Source of the DNA: Heliocidaris erythrogramma
Lineage: Eukaryota; Echinodermata; Echinoidea; Camarodonta; Echinometridae
Assembly (NCBI GenBank): GCA_025617745.1
Contig: CM046863.1
Location: 2,666,001-2,730,000 of the forward strand
Reading direction: 5' to 3'
Length of the DNA: 64,000 bases
The notes below the pieces were generated by a model. That model was not told where the DNA came from and searched no databases. It saw only the letters and a program-made list of their open reading frames with translations. Position numbers and translations under genes: made by a program. This document shows, piece after piece, positions 33,546 through 44,640 of the stretch (the first letter of the stretch is position 1; the number at the start of each line of letters is the position of its first letter).

Positions 33546-35115
33546 GTAAGTTTATTCCAATATAACATTGACTTGCTAGAATTGGAAGGAATTTACCTCT
33601 CAATGGAAAGAAACTAAAATTTGGTAAGGCATTATTAAAAATGAGACTTTTGCCAAGGGACCATTGTAATCTGTTCAGCAAGATGTAGTCCAGTCAAAAT
33701 AAGGTTTGAACCATAACTAATTGCAACACAATCATTCCAGTGCATTATGATTTGTTGAGATTTCCCACACTACATTGTGTGTGTGTGTGTGGGGGGGGGG
33801 GGGGATACTCTTAACATTATGATTAGGGGATCATAACATAACCATACTACAATGAAATAACATTTTGACGAGAGTAATAGAAACAATAGTTCACAGCTAA
33901 TTTTCATATTATGTGAATTAGAGTACTTTGCTTGGTTTTTTAAAGGATTTTCAGTACACTGTTAAGGAAATCAAATAATCATTCTGGAGTTCTTGTGTTG
34001 CAATTGGTGGTAGGTTATCCTCTAAAATTTGGTAGATTGACTGGACTAATGCATTTGACACTTTGAATGATAAGCAGACGGGAGCCAAAGGTATTATATT
34101 TCAGGGTTGTCCGTCTATTCATCTATTCATCTATCCCAGATCTCGTGATATAAGGAAAATCTTAGGTTTTTTGTTTTTTGTTTTCAAAGAAAAGATAGCA
34201 CTGAATTTAGGAGCAAAGAGATGAATGCCATATTGAAAGGTCAGTCATCAGTCAAATTTAGTAAACAGTTATTTCTGTTGAAAACTTAGCCATTAATATC
34301 ATGTACATAATATATATTTTATACAGAGAAATGTTAGGAAATAAAATCTATACAAATAGCAGTAATGTGAGAAGGCACAGTCAAGGTCCAAGGAAATATG
34401 TAACAGCTATGAAGTGATGAATGTCACAGTAGCTGACTGTATTTGTCGATGATCAACTGTGTATTGCAGTATTGCATGTATGTAGACTGGTGACACTTGC
34501 AATTTCGCACAGATACACACGTGTCAAATGTATACAATTATTTGTGTGTATAGGCCCATAGTGTTTTATATTCTTTCATTTATGTTTGCCATTTTCCTTC
34601 ATTCGAGTTCTCGTCAAGTTGCTGTAGTGTTCAATAGGAATTTCGGAGTATTGACAGTTTTCATTTGACTTTTTATTGGTATGCAGCAATGGCACTGCAG
34701 CGCAAAAGTGCGAGATTTTTCTCGTCAGAAGAGGCTCGGCAGATGCTTCCTGACAAAAGAAACTGACTTTTTAAAAATCAAGATAGTAAAAATTTCCTAT
34801 GTCTCAATCATAACAAACATATCATTTGACAGTGTTTAAAACAAAGCTTTTATTTTGGCTACAAGGTTTTTTTCCTTTAGATCTAATACTAAAAAGATGA
34901 AGCAAGTTGAAAAGAGCATTGCTAAAACGTTATCTCAATTTCGGATAAACAACTTAAAATTATGCGGTGCATGGGGGGGGGGGGGGGGGGTTGAGTAGGC
35001 AGCGCACAAAGCGTTTGTGCGCTGTGGCAAAGACATGCCAGTATTGCCATCAAGCCGTAGAATTGCTCTAGTTATTCTTTTATTTACAAATAACTTTTTT
35101 GATCTTATTTTTCAG
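33546..35115. other. Intron with small duplications and a G run
   Basis: Contains (GT)n at 33777-33790 with a G run after it and a long G run at 34974-34990. A segment (34744-34796) is repeated at 35484-35533. At about 34080-34150 a worn piece with gttgtccgtctattcatc resembles the GTCCGTCCGTCC part of the element at 41245. No exon recognised. Confidence 0.4.
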
Positions 35116-35254
35116 TGGATCTCTGTGGACTAAGCACATTGGTATACATGCTTCACCACTCTGTAAACAAAAAAACACCAAAAACACCAAGTATGGATCA
35201 GTGAGCAGCAGCAGTAGGGCTGGAGCACTGCAGCACCTAATTCAGCATAATCCA
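35116..35254 (+). pseudogene. Decayed gene of the large element, internal exon 3
   Basis: Acceptor ttttttcag to 35115, donor GTAAGT at 35255. Open in one frame: GSLWTKHIGIHASPLCKQ and SSSRAGALQHLIQHNP. Its end is in phase with the next exon (HNP joins EGTD), but its start does not match exon 2 by one base, so an exon is missing or a base was lost. Confidence 0.5.
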
Positions 35255-35926
35255 GTAAGTTATATGGCCATGGAATACTGATTGGTCCACAAATGTTTAA
35301 TGGTATTCTTGTTTCTAGGTTTCCGTGCGTACCCTAGGTTGGATTGGACCATGATTTTGTAAAAAATGTGATTTTTAAGATGCCAGTTCTTGAACAAGCA
35401 TGAAAGTTCTTCTGAATGAAGTTCAGCCTTTTTCCTACTCTGTTTGTAGTATATTTTGCATGCTTTTGTTCCATTTAAAGTTGCTTCCTGACAAAAGAAA
35501 CTGACGTTTTAAAAATCAAGATAGTAAAAATTTAGTATGGAGTACGATTTCTGCTTTATCAGAGTAATTTCGTTTTTTTTTTAAGAAATGTTTTTGCCTT
35601 TAAAAATTTTGTCACTGTTGCTGGCAGAAGTTTTCAGCTTAGGCTGAATGAGGTAAGATACATGAGAATTCAAGATAGCACTAAATTCAAAAAGTTGTGC
35701 TCCTTTCTCTGACTTAAGTATACATGTGTAGATCTAATGTAAGTTCATTGCCAAGAAAAAATGTATTCCTTATCATAAAGCCATGAGTGGGAACAAATTA
35801 GATTTCAATGTGGCCAAATTAATGATGCAGTTTTCTGGAAACTAATTTAGTGTAGAATGTACCTGACATGTGAATGTTTTTATTTTTGAAATGCTGCAAA
35901 GATTCTTTTATCTTTTACTTATGCAG
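35255..35926. other. Intron, no feature seen
   Basis: Unique AT-rich sequence with the repeated 50-bp segment (35484-35533) shared with the previous intron. The acceptor tract ttttatcttttacttatgcag ends it. Confidence 0.35.
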
Positions 35927-36255
35927 GAAGGAACAGATATCAGTGCTGCCGTGTTACAGAAAGAGTCGGAGTACAAGCAGCCTTACCTCCTCTCTATTGG
36001 AAGGGAAGCCAAGAAGCCTTCACAGTTCTTCTTGGTGCTGGGTCGCCTTTTTATTCCAGGGGGCTTGACATCGTTCCAGCTTTCGACCTTCTTTTCAAAT
36101 CACATTATGTGTTTAGTGTAAACTACTCCCCTGTGTTGCAGAATTTCTGGGAGTTTATCGATTGCTGCATTTACTCTGTAATGAAGCCGGTGTAAGCAAA
36201 GGCCAAGGTGCGTGATGTGGCTTCAGCCATCAAAGATGCTATGGTCAAGAAGTAG
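35927..36255 (+). pseudogene. Decayed gene of the large element, last exon
   Basis: Starts EGTDISAAVLQKESEYKQPY, then LLSIGREAKKPSQFFLVLG, and after one frameshift at about 36075-36085 reads AFDLLFKSHYVFSVNYSP, VLQNFWEFIDCCIYSVMKP, a stop, and AKVRDVASAIKDAMVKK to a terminal TAG (36253-36255). The pattern 'Q-P-Y-L-hydrophobic, FF-V, F-x-LFK-H-x-V-F-x-x-x-Y' matches the C-terminal region of many uncharacterised multicopy fish and invertebrate proteins (often named SAMD3-like). One shift and one stop. Function unknown. This exon gives the best protein evidence inside the large element. Confidence 0.55.
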
Positions 36256-37198
36256 GCTGCATTACTTTATGGGTTGTCTAACAGTCAGGATATACTGTGT
36301 CTGATAGTTTTGGCCATCTTGGCACATGTTTAGACCTTTAGAATCTCTCTTGTAGATTTGGATGGTACATCGTGTGTAATTGTGTACAATTTTTTTGTAA
36401 TTTGGTTGTAAACTAACAATGTGATACCGTATGAGACTAACTACATCAACAAACATGAAAATACATATGTGGGACTGTACTGAAATTCTGGTGGGGTTTC
36501 AAGAAAGTACACCCAAATTTCGTTTTTTTTTTCCACGTGTAAAAATTCATTCCCTACTCCACATCCTCCATTAGAAAAAATACATCGGCTGTCAAAATAT
36601 AGATACATACCCCTGATAGCAGAAAGTGTTAAAAAAATGACGTGATATTTACGTCGTGCTTTTCGTCTTTTTTACGTCCTGTAATTACGTCAATAAGACG
36701 ACAACTTGCACCAACGCAAGACGTCAAGAGGACGTCTTATTTTGACGTCATCTCTACGTCTTCATTCCTCTTCCCTGATAGCAGAAAGTGTTAAAAAGTG
36801 ACGTGATATTTACGTCGTGGTTTTCGTCTTTTTTACGTCCTGTAATTACGTCAATAAGACGACAACTTGCACCAACGCAAGACGTCAAGAGGACGTCTTA
36901 TTTTGACGTCATCTCTACGTCTTCATTCCTCTTCCCTGATAGCAGAAAGTGTTAAAAATAACGTGATATTTACGTCGCGGTTTTCGTCTTTTTTACGTCC
37001 TGTAATTACGTCAATAAGACGACAACTTGCACCGACGCAAGACCTCAAGAGGACGTCTTATTTTGACGTCATCTCTACGTCTTGTACACTGTAAAGACTA
37101 AAGTGCTACTTTTAGGGGCATGTATAGTGACTGCACCTGAAATGCTGTTTATAAAACACTTGTAGTGTGCTAATTTACCAGCAAAAAAAAAGGGGAGG

Positions 37199-37262
37199 GT
37201 GGCGAGCGTCGAACCAGGTTCCGCTGATTGAGAGGCGCTGACGTTACCGATGGACTAACGAA
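37199..37262 (-). tRNA. tRNA-like segment (pseudo-tRNA or SINE head)
   Basis: On the minus strand TTAGTCCATCGGTAACGTC resembles an A box and GGTTCGACGCTC a B box, 31 bases apart. The T stem does not pair, so it is not a working tRNA. It may be the pol III head of an old SINE. Confidence 0.35.
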
Positions 37263-37369
37263 TGCTTCTTGCAATCCAGTTTAGTCATGGGAGTCAAGTA
37301 GATAACATGAACTATGTGGTGTCGTAAATTCACTATGTAACAATATGATCTGCTGTAAATCGTACAATG

Positions 37370-37430
37370 TGAGTTAGTCTAGCGGTAATACCAGCAATTC
37401 TCGATCAGCGGACCCTGGTTCGAAGCTCGC
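37370..37430 (+). tRNA. tRNA-like segment, inverted partner
   Basis: Plus strand: TTAGTCTAGCGGTAATACC (A-box-like) and GGTTCGAAGCTC (B-box-like). Closely related to the minus-strand copy at 37199. Pairing of the T arm is again poor. Confidence 0.35.
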
Positions 37431-37742
37431 CCAAATCATTTTTTTTTAATGAATGTTTAGCAGTTTAAGTAGCCGGTCCAGCTCCCGTGAAAGTGCTGAA
37501 ATAGCACGCTGTGTGCATTCAATAGCACTCTGAGTGCAGTCCCTACGCATACCCTCAAATGAAGTGCTATATACAGCACTTCAGTTTTTACATTGTACAG
37601 ATGACGTCAAAATAAGACGTCCTCTTGACGTCTTGCGTTGGTGCAAGTTGTCGTCTTATTGACGTAATTACAGGACGTAAAAAAGACGAAAACCACGACG
37701 TAAATATCACGTAATTTTTACCACTTTCTGCTATCAGGGACA

Positions 37743-38093
37743 TTATCAGCGCTTTTGGGCTACCTGTAAGTACTGAAATAAGAAAGTCAACTGAGGCATT
37801 ATGGGATTGGGCTGAATATGGTCACGAACATGTGACAAAAAATTACTAGAATTTCACATTTTAAACAAGTGAAATTCCATAGTCATTATCTGAATTCCCA
37901 TTAATATTAAATCAATTGACTCTCAAATATGGTTTTATTCATGGAATACAGATGATGACAAAGAAATTCCCCTTATCTGAAATGTGAAATTCTAGTAACT
38001 ATTCTGACAGCTTCATGACCATTTGCAGCCCAATCCCAATATGCCTCAGTTGACATTTTTTTCCAAGAATTCTTAGCCAAAACGCGCTGATAA
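37743..38093. mobile_element. 351-bp palindromic MITE (TTATCAGCGC ends)
   Basis: Arms reading TTATCAGCGCTTTTGGGC and gcccaatcccaat..., self-complementary over most of the length with a loop near 37880-37970. Confidence 0.7.
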
Positions 38094-38274
38094 AGTATGT
38101 ATGTATAATTTTGACAGCCGATATAATTTTTTTAATGGAGGATGTGGAGTAGAGAATTAATTTTTAGGCTTGGAAAAAGTGAATTTTTATTGTACTTGAA
38201 ACTCCGCCAGAATTACAGTACAGTCCCATATGTATTGTCATGTTTGTTAATGTAGTTAGTCTCATACGGTATCA

Positions 38275-39607
38275 TTCAAAACCCGGTCTTTCGGAGCCAA
38301 GAAGGAACTGATAATTTCTCTTTTTATTGTTAGTTTTCAACCAAATTAAACCACTTTCAAGGAAATATGGACACTGGAAGGCCATTTCGTAGGTGTGAGA
38401 TGTGAATTTTAGCAAAATTTCTTTTTTTTTTATTATCTTTTTTCTCCCTACTTTTAAATGTTTACACGAAACCGCTATACAAAAAACAATGTCATGACTG
38501 AGACCTACTTTTAAGCCTGTTTATTTACAAATGATTTGTGTCAGCTATCATTGCAATACTTAAGCATAATTTACAAACATCTGAAGTCCAGCAGAAAGAG
38601 AGAGTACCATAATGTACCTAACTAAAGAAGATTAAGGGCCTTGTTTGCAATACAGTAGTTGAGGCCTTTACCCCCCCCCCCCCCCCCCCCCCCCGTAAAA
38701 AAATGCTTGGAAAATGGATTGAATTACTTCCTATATAGGCCTAAGAAAGACTAGCGGTTATCTGTTTAGTTTAAATATGATATGATGTAGGTCACATTGA
38801 TGCCACACAGATATTAATGTTTGCCTTTGCTTTTGTGATTCCAGCAAATGCAACAAACTGCAACAAAATTTCACTCTAAACTGAAATACACCTCAGAAAT
38901 TTGTACATTTGTACTTCGGCTAGTAGTACATGTAAAAAAATAGTTGTCATTTCTACCCTTGCTAATGCATTTAATACTCCATAAATTTGAAATGAAATGG
39001 AGATAGCATAATTTGCTTCATGATTTATAGTTAAATAAGACCATAAACATAACTACAGCTCACTTAGTTATATGCACTCTGGATATATTAATGACTGACT
39101 GAATGAATCAATCAATTAACGAACCTATTATGAAACCATCAGAACAAAAAAAAAAAAAACAATGACAACAAAACACCAATCTTTGTCAAGTCTGGATTTT
39201 GGATTTCACCAAAATAACTTTTGCTCTTTAAAGCATAAAATAATATCCTAAGTTTGCTGTTGATTGATGGAATAGACCTATAGGCTACCTATCCATTGGC
39301 ATGAACATTTCCTTGAAATGGTTAGAGATTTGATGCTAATATTTTATGACTGTGAACTTTTTGGGACACACTGTATATCTTATCTTATCTTTGTGTACTG
39401 TTTAAAGATAAAACAATTATTTCACTTGTATTATAAGCCATGTCCAGAATTTTTGAAAAATTGACAAAATGTTTGAAGAATTGCATGTATATAATTGGCA
39501 CTTCATTCATTCTACATTTTCGGCTAATCTGGATTTCTACTGAAAAAAGTTAAAGCACAATTTTTAAAAATGCTGTATCTAGAATTTGTGACAAAAAAAA
39601 AGAACCT
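38275..39607. other. Unassigned DNA with a poly-C run
   Basis: A C run of about 24 bases at 38671-38694. No frame, RNA or repeat family is otherwise recognised. Confidence 0.4.
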
Positions 39608-39611
39608 TTAA

Positions 39612-40543
39612 AGTAGAACACTAATGATTTTAAATATTGGCTTAATACTTATTATTGCATAGATGGCATAAATTAAACAAGGTTATCCAAATTTAAAGCT
39701 TGGAAACATTTGAATTAATGATTATTATCAATTATAAAACGGTAAAATACAGCCCCCGATATAGCAGCTGAAAAGCTCCTTGAACGCTGCTGAGATGTGT
39801 GACGACACAAGAGGGGCGAGTCCTGTCTAAGCAGACGATGTGCCATAACATTATACACATTTTTCAGTGCCTGTCTTGTCATCTCCTCTTCACTTATTTC
39901 TCTTACTTGACTAGCGTCAGTCTTAATGTTAGTCTGTTGCCTCACTCTTAACTTCGTGTATGGTATTATTTTGATGAAAAATGCAGCGTTAAAGAAATAA
40001 AGGAATCAGTCACTTGTAAACAAAATAAGACGCCATTGTATTTTCAGCTGCTTGCACCGCGGCATGTTCGGCGTTTCAAGAGGGAACGAATACCATCCAG
40101 CTATTATTCGCAGGGCTTTTCAATTTGAAAATGGGGTTTATTTCATTGATCATTGACCCTTCTCCTGTGTATTTACAATCAAACGGTTTTAGTTATCAGA
40201 ATCAGTTCACTTTCCCTTTTAGAATGGTGTGAAATAAGATCATGTTTAAATGTACCAAACTCTTTATAATTTGATAAATAATTGCATTGCAATTACGTTC
40301 ATTCATTATAGGACGTCGTCTGCTTAAGCAGGATCGATCCCTCGTATGACGACATCAAAACATCGCTATATTTCTGGCGAATCCTCGGATATTCCAGATG
40401 CTGAGAAGAGCCTTTATTTATGTTGTTTTTATAATCATCATATACGCAGTTGACATAAAACTTATACGATCGCCATCTGTAAGCTTCCCAATTTCTAGTG
40501 ATACATTAATTGCCATATTTGTGATTTTCTTGAGTGTTCTACT
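39612..40543. mobile_element. 932-bp TTAA-flanked MITE, copy 2
   Basis: Same length as copy 1 (3947-4878) and differing at only scattered bases, in the same orientation. TTAA at 39608-39611 and 40544-40547. The near-identity shows that this family moved recently relative to the decay of its hosts. Confidence 0.9.
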
Positions 40544-40547
40544 TTAA

Positions 40548-41244
40548 AGATAAACTGGAGTTCTGGTCAAGTGATCATAATGTGAAAGAAATTGTTCCAA
40601 ACCAACTGAGAGAGTTAGATTAGTTGCTGTGTATAGACACACATGTCTATTGTGAGATTTGGAGATTATTAAATTGATTTGAATGAATTGATTGAAATTG
40701 AATTGAAATTCATTTACTTCGCCCAAAACTGCACAAGGTACGTGCGCTGCGGAAAGAAATGAGTATATATTGGACCACACAAAAAACTTTTCAGCTTTTT
40801 CCAATGGGGAACCAACATTTGCTCCAGCTACATTTGCTCCTCAGTCCATATCTCGAAAGGTCAAGGTCATGATTTGTTTTTTTGTTCAGGACAATGTGAA
40901 GATTAGGATTAAGATTTAGGTTTAGGATTAACATGGCAAAGTTGGACCAGAGCAATTGTCGCAGGGGAAAATTTCATAAAACCATTTCTAATATAAGGGC
41001 ATTTGAAGAGCAATCATTTTTTTGCTATTATATTCTTCCTGACATGGAAAGAATGAGAAAGCTCACAAATTATTTTTTTACCTTTCCCAGAACTCAAGCT
41101 TCTCTTTAAATAATGGCTTAAGAAAGGTCCTTGGAGCCATTTTGAGCCAGCTTGCATGGTGAAAGAAAACTTTTATGAAGGAAGCAGCATCAAAATATTT
41201 TTTTTTTAGGATCCTTCAGCCATTTTCTGATCAAATACCTTCTA
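40548..41244. other. Unassigned DNA, possible LINE tail
   Basis: A tail-like run at 40668-40705 (aattgattgaaattgaattgaaattc) resembles the 3' tail of the LINE fragment at 60095-60895. Otherwise nothing is recognised. Confidence 0.35.
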
Positions 41245-41925
41245 GCTTTTTTTATGCCTCCGCCCACCGTAGGTTGTGCCGGAGGCATTATGTTTTCGGG
41301 TCGTCCGTCCGTCCGTCCCCTTTTCGTTATCACGATAACTTCAAAACGGTTTTTTTTTATCAGTTTGTAACTTGGCCCATGTATGCATATGTGAGAGACA
41401 ATGAACTGATTAGATTTTGGGGTCTCAAGGTCATAGGTCACAGAGGTTATTATGTACATAAAAATGGTTAGTTCTCGTGATAACTGAAGAACTGTTTGAC
41501 AGATCAGCTTCTAATTTGGCCCATGTATGCATATGGGAGGGACGATGAACTGATTAGATTTTAGGGTCTCAAAGTTCAAAGGTCATAGAGGTCATTATAT
41601 ACATGCAAATGGTTTATGATGTACGGAGTCTAGGCCTACATATTTTAGAAATTTCAAGGGGACAGTGGTCTATTTGCTATAAAATATCTATTTCCTTGGT
41701 GTATTTGATGATTGTAAGTCATCAATGGTAAGTTTTTTATTTGTACGGGATGGAAATGAAATGAAATAAATTTTCTGTCTCCTGTGTTTTTTAAGTGAAA
41801 AGATTTTAATTTTGTTTGACCAATCCTTTTTAGAGTGTACATGTATGCCATACATTTCCAACTTGGTGATGGCGGATGCATAAATTCCGACCGGGCGCGG
41901 TCGAAGATTCATCTAGTTTTCTTCT
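41245..41925. mobile_element. GGAGGCATTATGTTTTCGGG repeat family member
   Basis: Starts with tttatgcctccgcccaccg, followed by GGAGGCATTATGTTTTCGGG, GTCCGTCCGTCC and a body with two direct copies of TTGGCCCATGTATGCATATG (41371-41392, 41517-41536). It ends in the ggcggatgc and GGTCGAAGATTCATCTAG stretch. This repeat is abundant in marine invertebrate genomes and is thought to be a non-autonomous DNA transposon. Confidence 0.7.
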
Positions 41926-42024
41926 ATATTTAAAGTTGAAGATAACTTGTTTTGAGTATCCATATGATGTTTTAAAGAAATGAAACATTTTTATTCTTTA
42001 GAAGCATGAGTAGATTCATTCTTA

Positions 42025-42634
42025 GACCCCGTTCTCTCTCACTTTGAAAGTGGTCTTTTTAAAATTTGTTTTCATAATTCTGTCAATTTTGTTTTTCTAT
42101 CTTTCCTTGTTTTCTTTAGTTTTCATCATTCTATCATCTTCTCTTTCTTTACATTTCTTATGTTTTTCTATGTTTTTATCTTTCTATCATTTCCCTCTTT
42201 CTGTCTTTTCTTTCTTTTCATCATTCTATCATTTCCTCTGTCTTTTCTTTCATCGTTCTATTATTCTGTCTTTTCTTTCTTTTCATAATTGTACCATTCC
42301 TCTTTGTCTTTTCTTTCATCATTTATCATTCTGTCTTTTCCTATGATCATTCTATCATTTCCTCTTTCTATCTTTACTTTTGTTTTCTTTATTTCATGCA
42401 GCGATGGATTATTTCTGCGGAAAATCACACATGATTTCCCGCAAAACACACAAATTCACTTCCGGTTGAAGTACGCTTCCATTCACACTGCGCGTTAGAG
42501 CAGTCCAAACCGCTCTTATTGAGAACCGTTCCTCAAGACGACCTCCCGTCCTGGACCAATTTGAACGTTCACACTCACCCGTTCTTAAGGAACGGGTCTT
42601 AGTTAGACCACTCTAACGAAGTGAGAACGGGGTC
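42025..42634. mobile_element. 610-bp Harbinger-type MITE
   Basis: TTA at 42022-42024 and 42635-42637. Ends GACCCCGTTCTC in inverted orientation. The interior is a long TTTCTATCATT polypyrimidine stretch (42080-42400) and a short unique part. No gene. Confidence 0.75.
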
Positions 42635-42888
42635 TTAATCCCTAATGTTCTAGGATTGTAATCACATGTGCAACTTGAAATAAGTATATTTATTTGCATA
42701 CCACTTATTTTACTCTATGAATTTCTGGTATTTATCATCTCCCTCGCTGTCATCTTTTTTCAAGGTAAAATGATTTCTGTGCATTCTCATTTGCATTTGC
42801 ATTGTACAAATTAAGTGTTACCAGGGATGGGGAATTGGAATGAATGGTAATTAATTGTTTGTAAGTAATTGTAATTATTACTCTTTAA

Positions 42889-43333
42889 AGACCTCAGCCT
42901 GACCCAAAACAACCATATATTGACGTAAAGCTTAGTAAACAAAGATATATAATTACCCTGGGTATTCATAAATTTTCGTCTCCGTTTATCCATAAAAAAT
43001 ATAAAAGATAATTTTTTTGGTCCGCCCCCTCCCTATGGCGTAACAACAGAGGAAACTGCAGGGGGTCGCTAGACGTGTGACGACATGTCATGTATACAGC
43101 TCAGAGTGCGTCTACACGATATGTCGTCATCAAATTTTCACCCCCCGCAAAGTAGCGTTCCTCGGAGACGGGGCCTTCGTCAGAAAAACCACCGGGGCTC
43201 AACATTCGGGACGCTGTTACTCATTCCACAGGAAACGGAATCTCATGAAGTTGGTTTCAATTTGTTCAGAAAATATATAGCTCCCCGTTGATGAATAAAG
43301 GGTATATTTCAAAATTCGGTCAGGCTGAGGTCT
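42889..43333. mobile_element. 445-bp TTAA MITE (AGACCTCAGCCTGACC ends)
   Basis: Perfect 16-bp inverted ends AGACCTCAGCCTGACC, with TTAA at 42885-42888 and 43334-43337. The interior is partly GC-rich (43020-43270). No transposase. Confidence 0.85.
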
Positions 43334-43416
43334 TTAAAGTTCTGGTATCATTTCCCTCACTCTCATCTTTTTTTTTTCAAAATAAATTGATTTCTGTACA
43401 TTCTCAAAACTGTTAC

Positions 43417-43672
43417 CAGGGGTGGTATTTTGAAAACGATGTTATCTTTTATGTTAGTAAAACTATGTTAATTGTCATAGCAAATCAAAATTAAGACAAG
43501 TCATTGGTTAATATTTGCGCAGTGCTGGCTGCGCTCGCGTAAAGTTAAAAGAGAAATCTGTGCAAGCACCAATGATATGTGTTTATGGCGCGCAATTTAA
43601 GTTTGTTATGACGGTTAACATCATTTTCCTTAACATAAAAGATAACATAGTTTTCAGAATACGGCCCGAAGG
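43417..43672. mobile_element. About 255-bp hAT-like MITE
   Basis: The left end CAGGGGTGGTATTTTGAAAA and the right end, reversed (CTTCGGGCCGTATTCTGAAA), lead into a shared TGTTATCTTTTATGTTA. It sits in one copy of a local tandem duplication: flanking sequence 42726-42890 recurs at 43344-43416 and 43671-43740. Confidence 0.65.
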
Positions 43673-44049
43673 ATGGGGAATTAGAATTAATGGTAATTTG
43701 TTCAAGTTATGAGTAATTGTAATTATAGTTGAAGAGATTGAGCGGATGTAATTTAATGTAATTAAAAGGAAATTAATTAAATATTTGCAAGCACTTTAAG
43801 TTATTAAAGTAAAATTAATAACAAACTTTCAGTTCAGTGTCATTGCAATTGCAATTGAAATATGTACTTTATACCACTTCCGGACTGTTACAAGACCTGC
43901 AAGTTCAACGTTAAATAAAATGTAGTAAATTATGATTTTTAACTTGATATTTGGTGTCACATCTGTTTTATCACATGTCCAGATGTACTATGTTTGTGTT
44001 GTTGTATGTGTTATAGTGTATGAATGTACATTCCTGCTTGTGGAAGACT

Positions 44050-44339
44050 CAATCCAACACAAGATTGAGACTTCATTTTCAATCTAATAATTCAATCTAA
44101 ATTTCAATCTATTAGATTGAATAGCTCAATCTATGCCAAAGATTGGAAGATTTCAATCTAATTTTAGATTGAAAATAGATTGGAATTCTCAATCTATTAG
44201 ATTCAAATCTCAATCTATTAAAGATTGAAAATTTTCAATCTAATGATAGATTGACTTTCAATCCGGTTAGATTCGTCTCTGTGGCAGATTGAAAATTCAA
44301 TCTAATAGATTGAGTTTTCAATCTTAGGAATTAAGAGAG
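44050..44339. repeat. Right subterminal AATCTA cluster and terminus
   Basis: About 275 bp made almost wholly of CAATCTA / TAGATTGA words in both orientations, ending in the inverted terminus. More extended than the left side, so the two ends are asymmetric. Confidence 0.8.
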
Positions 44340-44640
44340 TATTATGCACTAAAGCTAACTTTCAACTATAGGCCTACTGATCAAAGTTTCTTTTTATTGA
44401 CACTTTTGGGAGGAGCCAAGATTGACTGTACCTTTTTTCAAATAATCATTTACCTAGCTACCCCTGGATTTATACAGCTATACACTGTATTAACCTGTGT
44501 ACCTGGTATTCCTGCAGTCTCTTGATAGGTAACACATTTGTGCAGCTTATTTCACTATTATAGTATTTATTCAAAGCACGTATGTCTCTCTCCAAAATGA
44601 AAAATCAACAAACTTGAATCTGACAGATACTTCTGCAGAA
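44340..44640. repeat. Trailing segment of array unit 2
   Basis: Matches 24638-24920 of unit 1 base for base with few changes. It is the continuation of unit 2 after the large insertion. Confidence 0.85.

Larger units (their letters stand above)
37083..37599. mobile_element. Inner inverted-repeat element with tRNA-like pair
   Basis: Ends TGTACACTGTAAAGACT and rc TGTACAATGTAAAAACT, followed by AAGTGCT on both sides. It holds two tRNA-like segments in opposite orientation (next entries). Confidence 0.6.
36611..37739. mobile_element. CCCTGATAGCAG element with a triplicated left arm
   Basis: The left arm (about 161 bp, GACGTC- and ACGTC-rich) is present as three tandem direct copies starting at 36611, 36773 and 36934. 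The right arm (about 37600-37739) is one inverted copy ending CTGCTATCAGGG. Copies differ by a few bases. Confidence 0.8.
36422..38274. mobile_element. Foldback element with nested palindromes
   Basis: Outer arms 36422-36605 and 38094-38274 are reverse complements, beginning TGATACCGTATGAGACTAAC. Between them sit a CCCTGATAGCAG element (36611-37739), itself holding a further inverted-repeat element (37083-37599), and a separate palindromic MITE (37743-38093). The outermost element starts about 170 bp after the decayed gene's stop codon. Confidence 0.75.
28490..44339. mobile_element. 15.85-kb element inserted at TA in array unit 2
   Basis: The uninterrupted sequence in unit 1 (24631-24650) shows the junction: ...gtgtatt-TA-ttatgcact. 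Here TA appears on both sides (28488-28489, 44340-44341). The ends are inverted repeats of about 25 bp with one mismatch, starting CTCTCTTAATTC and continuing TAAGATTGAAAA after one variable base. Subterminal regions (28505-28670, 44050-44330) are dense in CAATCTA/TAGATTG motifs. It carries a decayed multi-exon gene and nested elements (29461, 30465, 31499, 36422, 39612, 41245, 42025, 42889, 43417). Without those it would be about 9-10 kb. No transposase is recognisable. The superfamily is unknown; the TA duplication is like Tc1/mariner, but the size and spliced gene are not. Confidence 0.8.
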
